Part shown: positions 12,326 through 26,668 of the stretch, one piece after another
How the letters are laid out: each line of letters opens with the position of its first letter
How positions within the stretch are numbered: the stretch's first letter is position 1
Assembly: GCF_963662255.1 (NCBI RefSeq)
Contig: NC_085084.1
Coordinates: 955,501-1,019,500 of the forward strand
Length of the DNA stretch: 64,000 bases
Source: Cinclus cinclus
Taxonomy: Eukaryota; Chordata; Aves; Passeriformes; Cinclidae
Direction of reading: 5' to 3'
The notes under the pieces: model-generated
Databases searched by the model: none
The model's input: only the letters and a program-made list of their open reading frames with translations
What the model was told of the DNA's origin: nothing
Program-made: the position numbers and the translations under genes

Positions 12326-14175
12326 TACTGCCAACACTGCTTTCAGCCAATTTTCTGTGAAGGTGAGGGTGCCCATTTGAGGTGAATCCCCAGCCAGGTG
12401 AGGGTCCACCCCAGGACCCTCCTGAGCTGCAGCAGCACCGCCAGCCTCAGCAGGAAGCACCACGCTGCCGACAACAAAAGGCACTTGAGGACACAGAACG
12501 CTGCTGCTGTTGAAGCCTGGAGCCGAGTTGCAGCGATATTTCAACAAAATGACTTCTTTTCCAGAAGTGACACTTACACCCCTCCTCCAGACTCCCCGGA
12601 GACCAAGGCAGCTCAGCTCGGCAGCCGCAGGATCCTCCGCACGTTCCACGCGCGGCTCTCCTCCCTCTTCCCTTTGGATCATGGCAAGGGACACTGCAGA
12701 GCACGGCTTTGACCCCTGCCTGCCCCAGGAACATCCTCACGCAGGGAACGGCTCAGCCCCCACGCCTTCTGCCTCCAGCTGGATTTCTGAATTCTGGATA
12801 TTCCCTGTGCTCCAGGCACTCCACGATGCGCAAAGGGGGCTGGTTGCTGATCATCCTTTCCTCCTTCTTCCCCAACAAACTCTTCCATTTTTTTTTTTCC
12901 ATGCTCTACAGATAATTCATGGTTGGTACAATTGTGCTAATTGGACTAGTATGACAAGACTATCTCATACCCTGACTTCCCCTAGCAATTAAGTGGTTGG
13001 CACAGTGTCTTTTAATCATTTAATTAATCTAATTGTTAAACCCACTTTATTTTCCCAAGATTTTAAGACTGCCAGAGTATTGTATCCCAGTTCTCATGGA
13101 CCAGCACTCCACACGAGTCGAGTGCTTTTCCATTTTAGGAATATAGTGATTATTAAGATGAAAGTTTTTCTGTATCTCTCTGTCCTTTCCAAGTTATGAA
13201 ACAAATGAACAAATATGCTGTGAGCTGAAAGACTAAAATTTGATTATGAAATGCAAAGTAGTCTGGTTTGGGGTTATCCTCAGGTCGCCTGGGAGTGATT
13301 CAGCAATGCTGGAAATATATGCACAACTTCAGAAAAGAAAATACAGCAAAAACCCTTCAGTAATTCCCTCACAATTCAAAATCGATTTTTGTCTCCATAT
13401 GTAGCTGACTGGAAAAGTCATATGCACAAAGAGCTAAATTTTACTTCAGAAGGATGTGAACTGCAGAATTTACTTCATGAAGAAAATGTGTTTCTGCTTC
13501 TCCAGAGCCTGAAAAATTGTTCACTTGGATGTTCTTGTCTGGACTTTCATGTCATGAAATTCCTCTTTAATAACCATTTAAAATACCAACTAAGATACCA
13601 ACCATGGATACATCTCTGCTTTCCAAGTCTGTGCTCTGTAAGCTATTCCTCTGTCCTAAAATGTGAAAACATGTGACTTCACAACACTGTAATTCTGATA
13701 GCCCATCTTCATAGACAAAACTTATTGAAGCGTCCATTTGGGGGTTTTATTTGAACTCCACTACCAATGGAATACACATAACACAATACACACTTTAGAG
13801 TCCCTAGGCTGAATTTCACTGCTTTAAAACCAGTGGTACTTCTTGTGTGTGCAGATGTTGATGAATAAATACTTAATTCCCTAACAAGTACGTGTTCACT
13901 TGAAGAAAAAAGGATGAATTTAAAACTCATAGAAAGCTAGCCTCTAACGTATCTCATTTTTCTCACGTTGCCTGAATATCTATATTTAGATAAATGTAAC
14001 TTGTTGAGCAGAGAGTTAACACCTCAAAGTGCTAAACCAGAATTAGGCACTGTGCTTATGGAGACCTCACATTTTCCTGCTGGTAATTATTTGCTATAAA
14101 GGAGTTACAGGGAGTAGTCAGTCAGCAACAGAAGCCCCCCAGCCTGCCCCAGGGAGTACCAGAATTCAAGGAATT

Positions 14176-14622
14176 ATCCATCCATCCATCCATCCATCCA
14201 TCCATCCATCCATCCATCCATCATCCATCCATCCATCCATCCATCCATCCATCCATCCATCCACCCATCATCCATCCATCATCCATCCATCCATCCATCC
14301 ATCCATCATCCATCCATCCATCCATCCATCCATCATCCATCCATCCATCATCCATCCATCATCCATCCATCCATCCATCCATCCATCCATCCATCCATCC
14401 ATCCACCCATCATCCATCCATCATACGTCCATCCATCCATCCATCATCCATCCATCCACCCATCCATCCACCCATCCATCCATCCATCATCCATCCATCC
14501 ATCCATCCATCCATCCATCCATCCATCCATCCATCATCCATCCATCCGTCCATCCATCCATCCATCATACGTCCATCCATCCATCCATCCATCCATCCAT
14601 CCATCCATCCATCCATCCATCC
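14176..14622. repeat. (CATC)n satellite block, about 447 bp, with interruptions
   Basis: An almost uninterrupted array of the tetramer CATC/ATCC on the plus strand (GGAT on the gene's strand). The register is broken about ten times by loss of one base (CCATCATCC), and point variants CACCCATC and CCGTCC occur. The variant TCATACGTCC appears twice, at 14421 and 14565, 144 bp apart, which suggests duplication of a longer unit inside the array. The open frame of Trp-Met-Asp-Gly repeats across it is a by-product of the repeat and not a gene. Confidence 0.97.
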
Positions 14623-17600
14623 TCCACAGACATCAGAGGCAGAGCAAGGCTCAGTCCTCCAAGGACCTTTTTTTTGGATGTCCTTCTTAAAGAAAACAAA
14701 CTAAAAATCAAACAAACAAGCCTTAATTCCCTTTCTTTGGGAATTTAATCCAAGAAAATCAAGCCTGTGAGTGCCCAGCACGCACCCCAGGGCTGGTGAG
14801 GGTTGGGACAAGGAGAAACAGCCCTGCCAGGAAAAACTCTGTCTCCAAACATGACCAAACTCTCTGGTCCCCAAGTCGCACAGCAGAGCAGCTGAACCTG
14901 TCTCAGGTGTCTCCTCCTCAGGGAACCAATTATTTTACTCCCCCTGGTGTGAAAATCCATAGCAGTGATAATAAGAGCTGGAATCTTTCAGGGATAACTA
15001 CCTCCTACAGCTCTTAAGCACACATTTAAAATCCTAATCTCCTGCTTATTTTATTATTATTTGAATTTTTAGGTGGTGCCCACACAGACATTGAAGGGAT
15101 GGTGATCCATCCACCATGCTATTCCACCTGGCTGCTCCATGGACTATTGGGTCACCCACACAGAAAGCAGCAACATGACAGTGTATTTTTAAATACATTA
15201 TGTTATACAAGGAACAAGATTCAAAATTCAGCTGATGCAAGAATCATTGCTGAAACTTCTGCTTCACCATGAAATTCCTCATTGCACTTCATTAAAAAAA
15301 AAAAAGGAAAAAAAGATCAGCTAAACCCAGGAATATGGTATGAAAAGTTGCCTTCATAAGCAGTTTTATACATGCACAGATTGCATATAGAAACAGACTG
15401 GGCTTAAATGAGAATTATGTGTATATGTATCCTCACTAAAAATTCACATTTTGCAGTGAAGGGACCGTTATAAAGTAACGGTTTATATAAATAAATCAGG
15501 TCACATTACACTGATCCAAAACAAAAGCAAGCCTGTTTTCCCAAGGTCCCTGACTGAGTGCAGACGTGTCAGGGTCACCTTCACCTCAGCACTGTGTCCA
15601 AGATGGCCTGAAACACCAGAGATAAACGGGAGCACTTAGTGGCTGCAATAATCCATATTTCACTGTGTATATAAGACTGGCTTCCTCCTCAGCCAACACA
15701 GAGAGGCTTACACAAGGAAAAGTGCAGGCAGATCCAGTTTAGCTCTGTTATTTAAAAAAAATTATCTACAGGAGAGCTGTAGTCACCAATGTGCCACCTG
15801 AACAGCCCCTGGCCCACAGTGTCCTCAGAATTAAGTTTAAGCTCAGGTTAAAACACAGCAGAATGGGAACTATGTAATATACAGGCTGGAAACAAGAGAA
15901 AATGAGAATTGAAGTCAATTTGAAGCATTCTCCCCTTACTAAACTACAACAGAGGCATTTTCCAGGAGGAGGAAAATGTGGCTTTTATTTGGATTGCTCT
16001 AAACGGCAGCTAAGGCAGAGAACTCTGAAGCTCCCCAGTTCCACCATTTCCTCTTATTCACTTACAGTTCTAAGCCTTTCAATACCTCAAAACAACTCCA
16101 GCCTTTTCACTCTCTGGGGACTGCAGCCCATCACACAAAAATAAGCAGCTTTCTGCAGGCAGAAGGTCCCAGGAGAGGGATAATCATGCTTCCTACAAAA
16201 GCTGACAAAACTTAAGTGTCAGGTAACAGTAGATAATTGTAGTTCTTCATTTAACTGCTTCATCTACCCTAATAGCCTGCACAGAGCAAGTGCTGATGAA
16301 AGGGACTGAGATTCCTCGATGGTGAAGTTTCTTTCCTGCAATTACCTTAGAGCTGCTCACCTGTATACCTGACATCCCTTGTGCCTCCAGCTTCACAAGA
16401 AATGAACAGAAAACACTTTTGGCTCTTCCTGCAAGTACCACTCCATGGAAGGGACTTTCCAGGATCTGTTTTTCAGAAATCACCCTTTTTTTCTTGCTCC
16501 TTGTGATTACCATTTGCATGGATATTTTACTGATCAAGATCATGCACATCAGAGGTTGCTCTTACTTTCTGTGCACTCAACCTGGTACCTCTTCAAAATG
16601 TCTGGGCGATTTCAATCCTACCCTGGTCTGATTCATCTGCTGCATAATCAAAATGTTACCACTCCAGCCTGAAAATCCAAGAAAAAGGTGCCAAGTTTGA
16701 AGGACAATCAGGGGGTTATTTTTTCCCTTAATGGCCCCAGTTTGGTGTTATTCCTGTATGAACCTGTGTTTGCAGCACACTCACTGAAATTGTCCACATA
16801 GCAAAATTCACATTTAGCACTACTACTTCAGATGGGTGGAAGTCTAGCCAGAGCAGACTGCATGAAACAGCTTGTAATTTTCAGACTGAAAACCACCCTA
16901 AAACACAATGTGTGAAAAGGTGACAAATATCTGAGTTTAAATACATACAATATGAAGCTTGGAAAGAATTTTTTTACTTCTCAGGCTAAAGTAACACTAA
17001 CACAAACTGTTATCAGCCATAAGAATTAACGTGCACAGGCTTTTTTTTCAATTACTTTTAAAATCCTTCTTTATGCCCAGGACAATATGTGCATTTTTAG
17101 CATGACAATGACAAAGCTGAACTTGATAAAGCATTGTTAAAAAATAAAAACAACGACCAAACAGTGTCTTATTACTTTTCTCAGTGTAATTGTTAAATCC
17201 TCATCCCCAATAACCCTCAACTCTACCAGTGCCCATTCCTGTGATGTTCCTAATGCACTCGAGTTTTGAGTGTATTGTCTATTTTGGAGAAGAAAACAAG
17301 GTTTTAAAATAAAATTAAAAAAGAGTTTTTGCTGCAATACAGTGCCAAGACAGAATTACAGAAGGCAAGGAAAGGCTGCTCAGTGTTTTCAAATTTAAGT
17401 TGTGACACAGTTGGGATGTGAAGAGTAAAGGTGTGTGGTACCTGCATGGAGACTCAGGGCACTCCCAGAACCCCAAACCTAGCCAGGCTGACCCAACAGG
17501 TCCCACCAACACCTGGAGATGGGGGAATGCTTTTGGGGTGACCTTCGGAGGTCTTGGGAGGATGGGGAAGAGAAATGCAAATGCTCCCATTAGTGCAGTT

Positions 17601-20487
17601 CTGAGTCACCTCCATCCCCACAATTAAAGGGCAGAAAGTTCAAAATCTGACTGCAAAGGCTGTCTTAAAACTGCCCACGGGTCTCAGAATCGTTGTAAGA
17701 AGCATTTCACTCCAGAGATGGGAACAGGCAACCCTCCCCCCATGCACTTTTTAGGCTGTTGCTTTTGGCTGAGGCTGCTGCTACAACAGGAAATAAAAAT
17801 TATATTACTCAGGAAGGAAGCTAATGAGTTTCCCCTCCCCCCAACGCCATTAGACACTTCCTGAATAAAGGAGAAGCACATTAATATAAAGAACGGCCCT
17901 ACGTGAGCAGCCAGGGGCTGAGCAGCTCTGGGACTAAAGATGAATCCCAGCTCTGGAGGGACCAGGAATACCAGGTCAGCTGCCCTGAGGCACCACCTCA
18001 CTGCCTGTGCCTCGTCCATCCTGTGCTCAAACCACCCAAAATCACCACGGTTTCATCACTTCCTCTGGGACAACGTGCAGGAGGTTAAATAGATCCTTGT
18101 AAGGAGCGTTTTCCATGTGCTTACCCTGCTCATTTTGCTTTATTGTTCTGAGTTTAAGAGGTTGTTTCATAAAAATCCCAAATCTGGGCTTTTATTGTTC
18201 AGTTTGTCTTGGGAGTTCTTTAGGCTGAGGGATTTCCCAATCTGGGAAATTAAAAAAAAAATGACAAAAAATAAACAAAATACCCAACGCCAGATTTATG
18301 GAAGCTTAGTGACTCTGCTGTGTTATTAACATTTAGCACTATTTTAAAGATGCAGTAGTTTTTTCAGTGATCAGAATGCAAATATTTTTGTGTCAATATT
18401 AAGACTTGTGTCAAAATCAAGTTTTCCAAGTAATTCATATGTATTAGGTTCTTTGGACTGTAGTTATCTCAATTCTTGGCATGTTGTTTGGTATTGCTTT
18501 TTTTTTAAACCAACTTACAGTAAGTAATTTAAGGGACATCTCTGCAAAAATATAAGTGAGGACCATCGTAACTTAAAAAAAAACAAAAAACAGAGGAGTG
18601 ATGTTTTGCACCTGCTTTCAATTTCCACAGGAGAAAACCTTCCCAGCAAAGGAGCACCAACCAAACACACAAAATAAGTGAAATTAGAGCAATTCAGCTC
18701 AAAATGGGCTTTTTGACCACCCCAGCACGACCAACAGTGATAGCTGCAGCACTTGGAAAATCTACTTTTTTGCTTTGGCTTATTCTGTTCTCACTCCCTT
18801 TTCTTTACAGTCCAACAAATTCCTCTTTTTCTTGCTTTCTTTAGGCTCCTCCCAATTCCTTGATCCACCAGTCCTTTTTACCTCTTCTGATTTTCTTTAG
18901 TTGGTAAGACTTAATGGGAGCCTGGAAAAACAAACCATATTTTTGAATTTAACTCTCACTGGCTAAAACAAATGGTGAATAAAAGTGTCCCTCCTGGTAC
19001 CCTGTCTCTGCCACAGGCACAGTCCTCATCTAAAAAGATAAAATTAACCAGAGCAGAGCAATTTCCTTGCCACAGTTTCTCCAGCTTCTTTACTCTGTAA
19101 CATTTTCGGTATCTATACTATGGCTCAGAATTATTTTATATGCCAATCAGAGAATTTTAATTTCAGACAAGTCCTAAAGGTGTAGAAAACAAAACAAAAG
19201 CATAACTGACATAATTTTACCTTTACACATCCTCTTCCTAGTGTTACAATACATCTGTCATTTTATTGTGCTTATATGATAAAATAGATATGATTTCATT
19301 TAAAAAAGAATTATTTCATAATCACACGGAGACATTTCAGAGTGTGTCTAACACTGGATGTTCACTTTCCACCAGGAGCTGAGACACTCAGATTTTTGTG
19401 TTTCAAGGAAACCAAGATGTATCAAGAAACCACCATGACAGGGGGTGTGTGGAACCTCAGGATTTAATTACAGGATCCTGTTTTTTAAAGAGAAACCACA
19501 CAAAACTGTGTTTGGAAGCAATAGGAATGTGTGATTTAACCCGTGTGGATTAAATTCCTGTGCTCCTTGCTGAGGACAAAACACCATGTTAGGGATGCTC
19601 ATGTGAAACAACTAAAGGGGCGGGGAAGAAAATAACCCAAATTATTTCTTTTTAATTTGTTTATCCATTTAAGAAGCACAGCTATTATTTCCAGCCAGAA
19701 CTAGCAGCCTTTGGCCACGGTTCTGAATGTACCTACAGAGTGTTGTGAACAACAAAACAAGTTTAAATTATTGAAGAGGAATTGTCCAGGAAGCAGGAGG
19801 ATGAGCTGGGCAGAGGCCAGCACCACCAGCCAGGTTTTGTCATGGGAACCCTACCTAAGCTGGAGACCTGCACAACACAACTCTTGGACAAAAACAACAC
19901 ATCACTCCCAGCCAAATACAAAGTACACATGTGCACAAAACCTTCCATGTCTCTTCCTCCCCATAACTAAATGTTAGTGAAGGGTTAAATTTCAGCTCAC
20001 AGAAAAGCAGGATAACCCTGCAAGGAATTAATGCTAAATGAAACAAAAATTCCCCCTAAAAATAAGAGACTGGGGAGTTTTGGGGTTTTTTTGGCCACGT
20101 TCAGAATGTTACATACTCTAAACTGGAGCACAAATCTACCTGTTTGAGAGTGATTTTTTTTTTATTTTTTCACACTCCTCACCGAGCCTGTCATTAATCA
20201 CCTGCCAAACATTCAACAGTTCCCAGCTTCTCTTCTCTTCTGCACAGCCCCTCTGCATCTGTGCCTCCTGATACCAGCACATTGTCCTGAGAACAGCCCA
20301 AACTAAACTCACAGAACGTTTACCCACAGTATTTCTTATCAGTTGCAGCTAAGCAAGAACAAAATCTAACACAACCCCCCAAACTGTTACCCTACTGCTC
20401 AACAACCAGCTTTTCCTTCATTTAGAAGGCAATGAACATTACCTTTAGAAATGAAGGTACTAAACTATTCAATTTCTCTGCTTTGGT

Positions 20488-20522
20488 ATGAATTTTTGTT
20501 TTGTTTTGTTTTGTTTTTTTTT
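20488..20522. repeat. T-rich (TTTTG)n microsatellite
   Basis: Short TTTTG repeats (TTTTTGTTTTGTTTTGTTTTG) run into a T run. Simple low-complexity sequence within the giant SSBP2 intron. Confidence 0.8.
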
Positions 20523-23500
20523 CTGGTAACACGTTGCAAACACTGCAAAAGGGACTAAAGATCACCCCGAGATAAAAAAGGGTTTTTAAGTAGCATAGCA
20601 ATTTTTAAATTTTGCCATTTCCCTGGACACAGCCCTTTATCTGCAGGTGATGTTCTGAGGCTGCCAGCCCCAGCCCAAAAAACAAACTCTGCATCCCTAG
20701 ATACAGATGAAATGTAAGTATGCTAAAAGGTGAGGACAAAGACAGCAAGAAAACTTTATTCTAGGGGATTTTCCCCTCCTGGAAAGAAAGGACTTCCAAA
20801 TAATGAAGCAGAAGTTACTCTCACACCTTATATTACCATTCATATCACACACCCTGTTGTGCTTTTTGTTCACATAACTGCTCCAGTAGCTTTAAAAAAA
20901 GAAAAAAAATCTGAACTACTTCATTTCCATTTGTAATTCAAGACAGCTTTTCATTTTTGGCCTATCATACTGACAATGTCACTTAATATCCATATGAAGA
21001 GGAAGTTTCCTTTCACCTGGAGTTCCCCAAAGTGCTGGGCACAGAAATCTGTTTATCTTGATGGTATTCAACGTCTTTGAAATTAAGATACGAATATTCA
21101 AAGAATGCCTCCCACACCAAGCCTAAAGATAGAAATTTTCATTCCCATTGTATATTCTGAACTCCAGAGATGGCAGTTTCAGGGTTTGGAATTTCTGAGT
21201 GCACTGTTTTTGCTTCAGAAGAGGGAAAACACTGAACAGTGATTTCATCAGAGCTCAGAAAATATTTTAACCCTTATTTTAAATGAGATTCAATTTGTCC
21301 TCATACTTTTCCTCAGGAAGAGACCCACCTGCTCTGCACCACTTTGACTCCTTTATAAGGCATAAGCACAACATTTATATAGCACTAAATCACCATTTCA
21401 GAGCCACACAATACAGAAAAAACCTTCTGAACTGAATTTCCAGAAGTAAAATATCTCAGTTCTGACAAACTGAGTCAAGCTGTGCTTCACTGCTGCAGTT
21501 AAGATTTTAATTAATACCACTGAAACTGTAATTTTCACATTTACAGCTAATACAGGCATTGCACAGGGTAGTTTTGAAGCTAAATCCAATACTTTGAGGC
21601 ATTGGTACTTAATGGTAACAACTTATTCAGCTTCATAGCAATGGCTATCCAAAATTTAAATAATTAAATAAATAAGGAAGGGGGGAAAACTATCATCAAA
21701 GTAAAACTAAAGCCTCTCCTGATACATATTTTCAAAAAGACAAAGTTAAGCTTCCCTGAAAAGTCACCTTATCATTTAATGGTTCCTAACAGTTTCCAAC
21801 AATCTTGCACATCCATTACATATTTAAATAAATAACAGTTTCTTTGGTGTAGTAATAACAATGAGGAGTATCTTAATAGAAATCAGCAGTCTGTACTTGG
21901 GGGGTGGACAACAAAAAAAGTCTCCAGACCAAGCAGGATATAACTTCTCTGGGGACTCAGGAGACCTTGTGTGTAAACTGTCAACTCCTTCCTCTTCCCT
22001 CAGCAGCAGGAAAGGAAACATTAAGGGTGGGACATCACTTGCTTCTCTTACAAAGAAATTCCAGGGATCACAGATACCACATAACAAATACCTGTATCAT
22101 GAACGTGAAATGATTAATTTTATTCACCAGGCAGAAAAACAAAAGCTCTGTAATTACAGTATTGCTAGCTAACACTGGAGGAAGAGAGGTGGTGTAAATA
22201 TAAAATAACTACAGCTGGACTCTTTTTACTGCCTGGTAGCAAAGAGGGAAATAAAACCTGGGATAAAGTTATTTTTAAGAAATGGAGCCAGTTGAATTGT
22301 TAAAACCTTCCCAGAATTTAAGGGAAGAGAGTGCACTTACAGCCATCTACAGTGCTTGCATCTGTCCCAGCTAAATCCTACTTAATGAGATTTATGTCAA
22401 TTTCATTCAAAATTAAGTTATGTTGGAAGAAGAACTTCTTACTCCAAAATTATTTAATTTATGACTTACAAGCAGGTACTGAGGTCAGACAAAACTGAGG
22501 TCAGGGAACATCTGATCATTTTTACTGCAGTGAGTGACTGAAATGAAGAGTTTTGAGGGATGATTGTAGAAAGGTCCAAGCAACACCATGACATTGTCTT
22601 ATGAGAAACTCTTGGTTTGTCTCCTGGTGCAACCTTTTCCTTTATTTTTCACAGCTGTTAACCAGCCTGACAGACCCTCAGGGGTCCCAGCAGCAGCTCC
22701 TGCCCAGGGTGGTTTCAAACCATTTGAGATTCCCTCTCGCAATGGGGTCTCGAGAAGAGCTTTAAAGAACTCATTTGTTCCAAACATTTGCCTAAAATGT
22801 TGGTGGGAGGAATGAAAGGGCAGTGGCACAAGCCTTAGCACCATGAAAAGCCCCTCCAGTTGGACCCCTGACCCCCTGGCTGTGCCCAGGTGGGAGCACT
22901 GACAGCCCTGAGGAGCTCTCTGCAAAATCAGAGATCACACAAGGGTCTTGGTCAGCACTGAAAGATGCTACATTTCCCACTGGGACATCTCCAGATTCCT
23001 TTTTTTTTTTTGGTTCCAGATACTTGGGAGTAGCCTCATTTGAGGGGATTAAAGGATAAACTTCAAGCATTATGATGGAAAGACAGAAAGACAAGTCAGG
23101 GTTTTACCCACACTTGGCTCTGGCTGATCACCACAACCAGAAGAAGGTACCACTTCTCTTCTTCTGGGAGAAGCAGGTGGAGTCACATTTAATTTTTACC
23201 GCTGCCACAATAAAACAGCTTTTTGTGGTGCCCAAATATAATTATCTGTATTTCAGTCTGTGCATTGTGCATTAATTCATCTCAGTTAGCAAGATCTTGT
23301 ATTACTTTTGCTCAATATTAAATTTACAACAAACACACTTTAAAAGGAATTAAGCGCTGTACATGACTCCTGCTAGTTTCAAAAGGTATTTTCAATTAAA
23401 CATATTGTAACACCTTAAAAAAAAAGGAAAAAAAGGTAAATTCTACATGAATAGCTGTCACCTGATGCAGAAGAGTAAAAGAGTGGCCAGTGTTAGTAAG

Positions 23501-26274
23501 ATAAACAGTCCTTAAAGAGCTTCCTTGGGTAATGGGCACAATCCAAGGAGAGTTTTGAAAAGAGATGGTTTTCTACCGCACTTGAAACAGAAATATACCA
23601 AATTGATATATTTGTTGGCCTCACAAAGACATTTCAGGGCTGGTCATGCAGCTCACAAGTCTGTGAAGCTAAGCTCAAAATCAAAGTGAGGTTCTTTGTT
23701 TGATAAAGAACATTCTTCACATTGCTTCCTAAAGATTCTCTTATTTCAATGTTTCTTTTCCAAAGGAATCCACTGAAACTTGACTCACTTCAAACTTTGA
23801 GGATACCAAGATGACCAGGGCTCAAAACTTAAATAATTGAATACTAAACAATCAATTTTTAAGAAGAATCCTACTGAGTTAAGCTCCAATTCAATGGTAT
23901 GATGTGAAGATATGAAGTTTATATAGGCTTGAAAAGAACATGAAATAATAAATTCTTCTCCAATTCCAAAAAGAGGAAGGAAAAAAGAGCTCCTTGGAAA
24001 TGTAAAATGCAAAAGAATGTATAAACACACCCATGATTATTAAATTATCAATCTTGCCTTTTCTTCATAATTAAACCTAATACACTCTTTGAAGACATGT
24101 TTAAGTCTTTAACTGAACAGGTATGAACTTGAAGTTATAACAAGAAAGTCCTAAAAACAAAATTATAAAATATTAGATTATTTTAAAAAATAAGATTTTA
24201 ATTATCACCTACTACAGGAATTTTTCAGAGGCTGCAGAACTATTTGAGAGCACATGGATCCCTGCTGAATAACTGAAGACTCTGAAGTCAGTCTCATCTG
24301 ATGCTAAAATATTATCACATTCTGCCAAGGTGCTGTGCTAATGGCTGTATGGAAGAAGTACAAAAATCAATGAAAATCTATTAAATCTAAAATGTGCTCT
24401 TTTTTTTTTATCTGAAGAAACAATATTAAAAGCATGTCTGCAATTCACATCTTCCATGATCAGATTAAAAAAAGAAACTGAAATCTTACAACCCGTGGCA
24501 ACATCTGAAGAGCCTTCACAACGAGAGGGGATACTCCCCAAAAAAATTAAGTGTACACAAGAAAAATTGCAGTGACAGTGTGCAGATTCATAGGTGGTGA
24601 AAACCTTCTGCAGCTGTAGCAATTATGGATTTGTAACAAAACTAAAGCAGGTGGAAGTCTTCTTCTGAAATATTGGCAAATCAGTTCTCCACCTCTGAAC
24701 TGATTTGAAAATTAGCATCCTCCTCTCATCGAATGAGGTCAGTTGCATAATTATATTTAATTTATTTCACAGCTATATAAGAAAGAAATGTCATTATATT
24801 ATGTATAGGAACCTCATTAACAACGAAAGGAATTTCACAACAACAGGGAGAAATAAATCAATGGAGTCAGGAGGATTTGGGAGAACTAATTGTGGGACCT
24901 TCTGTTTTTGCAATATGTGCGTGTGCACAGGATATGGCAACAATTTACAGTAGATTAGCAAAGACTAAAAACAAATTAGAAGGCCAAAGATTACAAATAA
25001 GTCTGGGTCATTAGGATTATTTGAAATTAAAAGCCCAGGCTCACAGTGCTCTAGGGCACCCACAGCTCTCAAAGCACCTTGAAACTTGACTTTTGCACTG
25101 AAAATATTGATTAGAGGAGCACAGAACTGGAAAAAGAAAGATTATCCATTTGTTTCTATGCTGAACAATGATCAATGTAAAACAACTGCCAGTATTTAGA
25201 CAATTCCCTTTAGGATTGGGCCCTTCCAATCTATTTCTCTGCTGCAGGCATATTACATGGAGGCCACAAGACAGGCAATTTTGGGTGTTCTGGCATTGTT
25301 TAATTAACCAAAACCAAAGACTGACCTAACCACTGCCGAATAAAACAGCTTCTGCCCATCATTCCTAGCCTAAAAAAATACAAAAGAAAACGTTGTCATG
25401 GCAACCAGTCTATCTATCCCAAAGGTATACTGAATTTTTCCAGATCCATATACCAGGGTCCATATTTCCCTTATTAGCAGAGATAAAATCTTTGTCACAT
25501 CACACTGAGCATGGCCTGCATTCAGCACAATTAAAGCCAGCCTAATTTTTACAACAAATTACTAAGTAATGGTAAGAAGTATATATAAACTATAAGTTTG
25601 CTAATATGCAAAGTTATAAAATGTCTAGGCAAATATGACAATGAATGGCAAATCAGACAAGACTGAAAACACCAAGTAACTGAAAATCAAAAAATGGAAA
25701 TCACCAAGTCTCAAAAAATTGAGGAGAATCTGAGTGTTGATGTCAGCTTTTGGCTAGATTTCCAGCACTTTCAAATGCAAATATTACCCTGATTCATGTC
25801 TGGATCTCAGTGCTTACATTTATTTCATTTATTTGCTGCATTGAGGTCAAAATCTTTACAGCCTGGAGAGTGTCCAGTATGTTTTGCCCAAGCACTGCTG
25901 AAGATTAATTCAAAATGGCAAAAATCTTGCTCAAATCCTGCAGATTCAAAGAAAAATTGAAGCTTTTTCCTTGCACTTTAGGAGGCCCTGTGCAAAGCTG
26001 TGATAGAAACCGCCCGGATCCAGGTCAGTGGTGGAGCAACAGGAAACCAGGATGATGGAGAGGAACACCAGCCTTGCTACTGAGCAGATAAAATAGGAGC
26101 TGCTCGAGGGTTCTAACTACAGACTGTCTCAAGAACATCCCTGCAGCCATGTGTTTGTAAAGAACCTGATGAAAATGGGAAATGGAAGATGTCTGCTTGC
26201 TCGACTCCAGCAGACACAACCTCAAGAATCATTCCTCTGAACTTGCAGGCTGCACAAAGCAGCAATAGATCTAC

Positions 26275-26325
26275 AAAAAAAAAAACCCAAAAAACAAAAC
26301 AACAAACAACAACAAAAAAAAAAAA
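26275..26325. repeat. A-rich low-complexity tract
   Basis: A-rich sequence with scattered C (AAAAAAAAAACCC, AAAACAAAACAACAAACAAC) of about 50 bp. It might be a decayed poly-A tail, but no recognisable retroposed gene adjoins it. Confidence 0.8.
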
Positions 26326-26649
26326 CCTGCCAAACAATGAAAATAAGAAGAGAGGCAGAAAAACACTCTCAGGTCCCAGTTTTAACTCCTTCCAGTGACC
26401 ACGTTGGCTTATTGACTCCAGGACATTCAAAAATACACTTGGACTTGGTCAACCTCTGCATGACATGGCCCAATGAAAAAAATCTGCACAAAACCAGCCA
26501 AAATCCAACAGGATTTGGTATAACAGAACCTACTTGCTGCTAGAGGAGCAGTGATGATGGGACTAGGGAGCCATTCAAGACTCTGATGGTGGTGGAGAAA
26601 TACTTATTAATCATTGTGAAATATATGAGCAGACAAGCCTAGAAATAGA

Positions 26650-26668
26650 TTTTTTTTTTTTTTTTTTT
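26650..26668. repeat. Poly-T tract (19 T)
   Basis: Nineteen T residues on the plus strand, equal to poly-A on the gene's strand. I see no retrocopy body or target-site duplication next to it. Confidence 0.9.

Noticed and set aside
12185..12694. 169-codon minus-strand open frame
   Set aside because: It runs across the reversed CR1 fragment and the CpG-rich patch; its end is CR1 3' UTR-like sequence, so it is not a single gene. The CpG patch itself is kept as a finding.
14410..14616. Trp-Met-Asp-Gly repeat 'protein'
   Set aside because: It is simply translation of the CATC satellite.
22655..22740. Plus-strand acceptor-like CCTTTATTTTTCACAG with an open frame after it
   Set aside because: No good donor bounds the open segment and the peptide is not recognisable; antisense to the gene.
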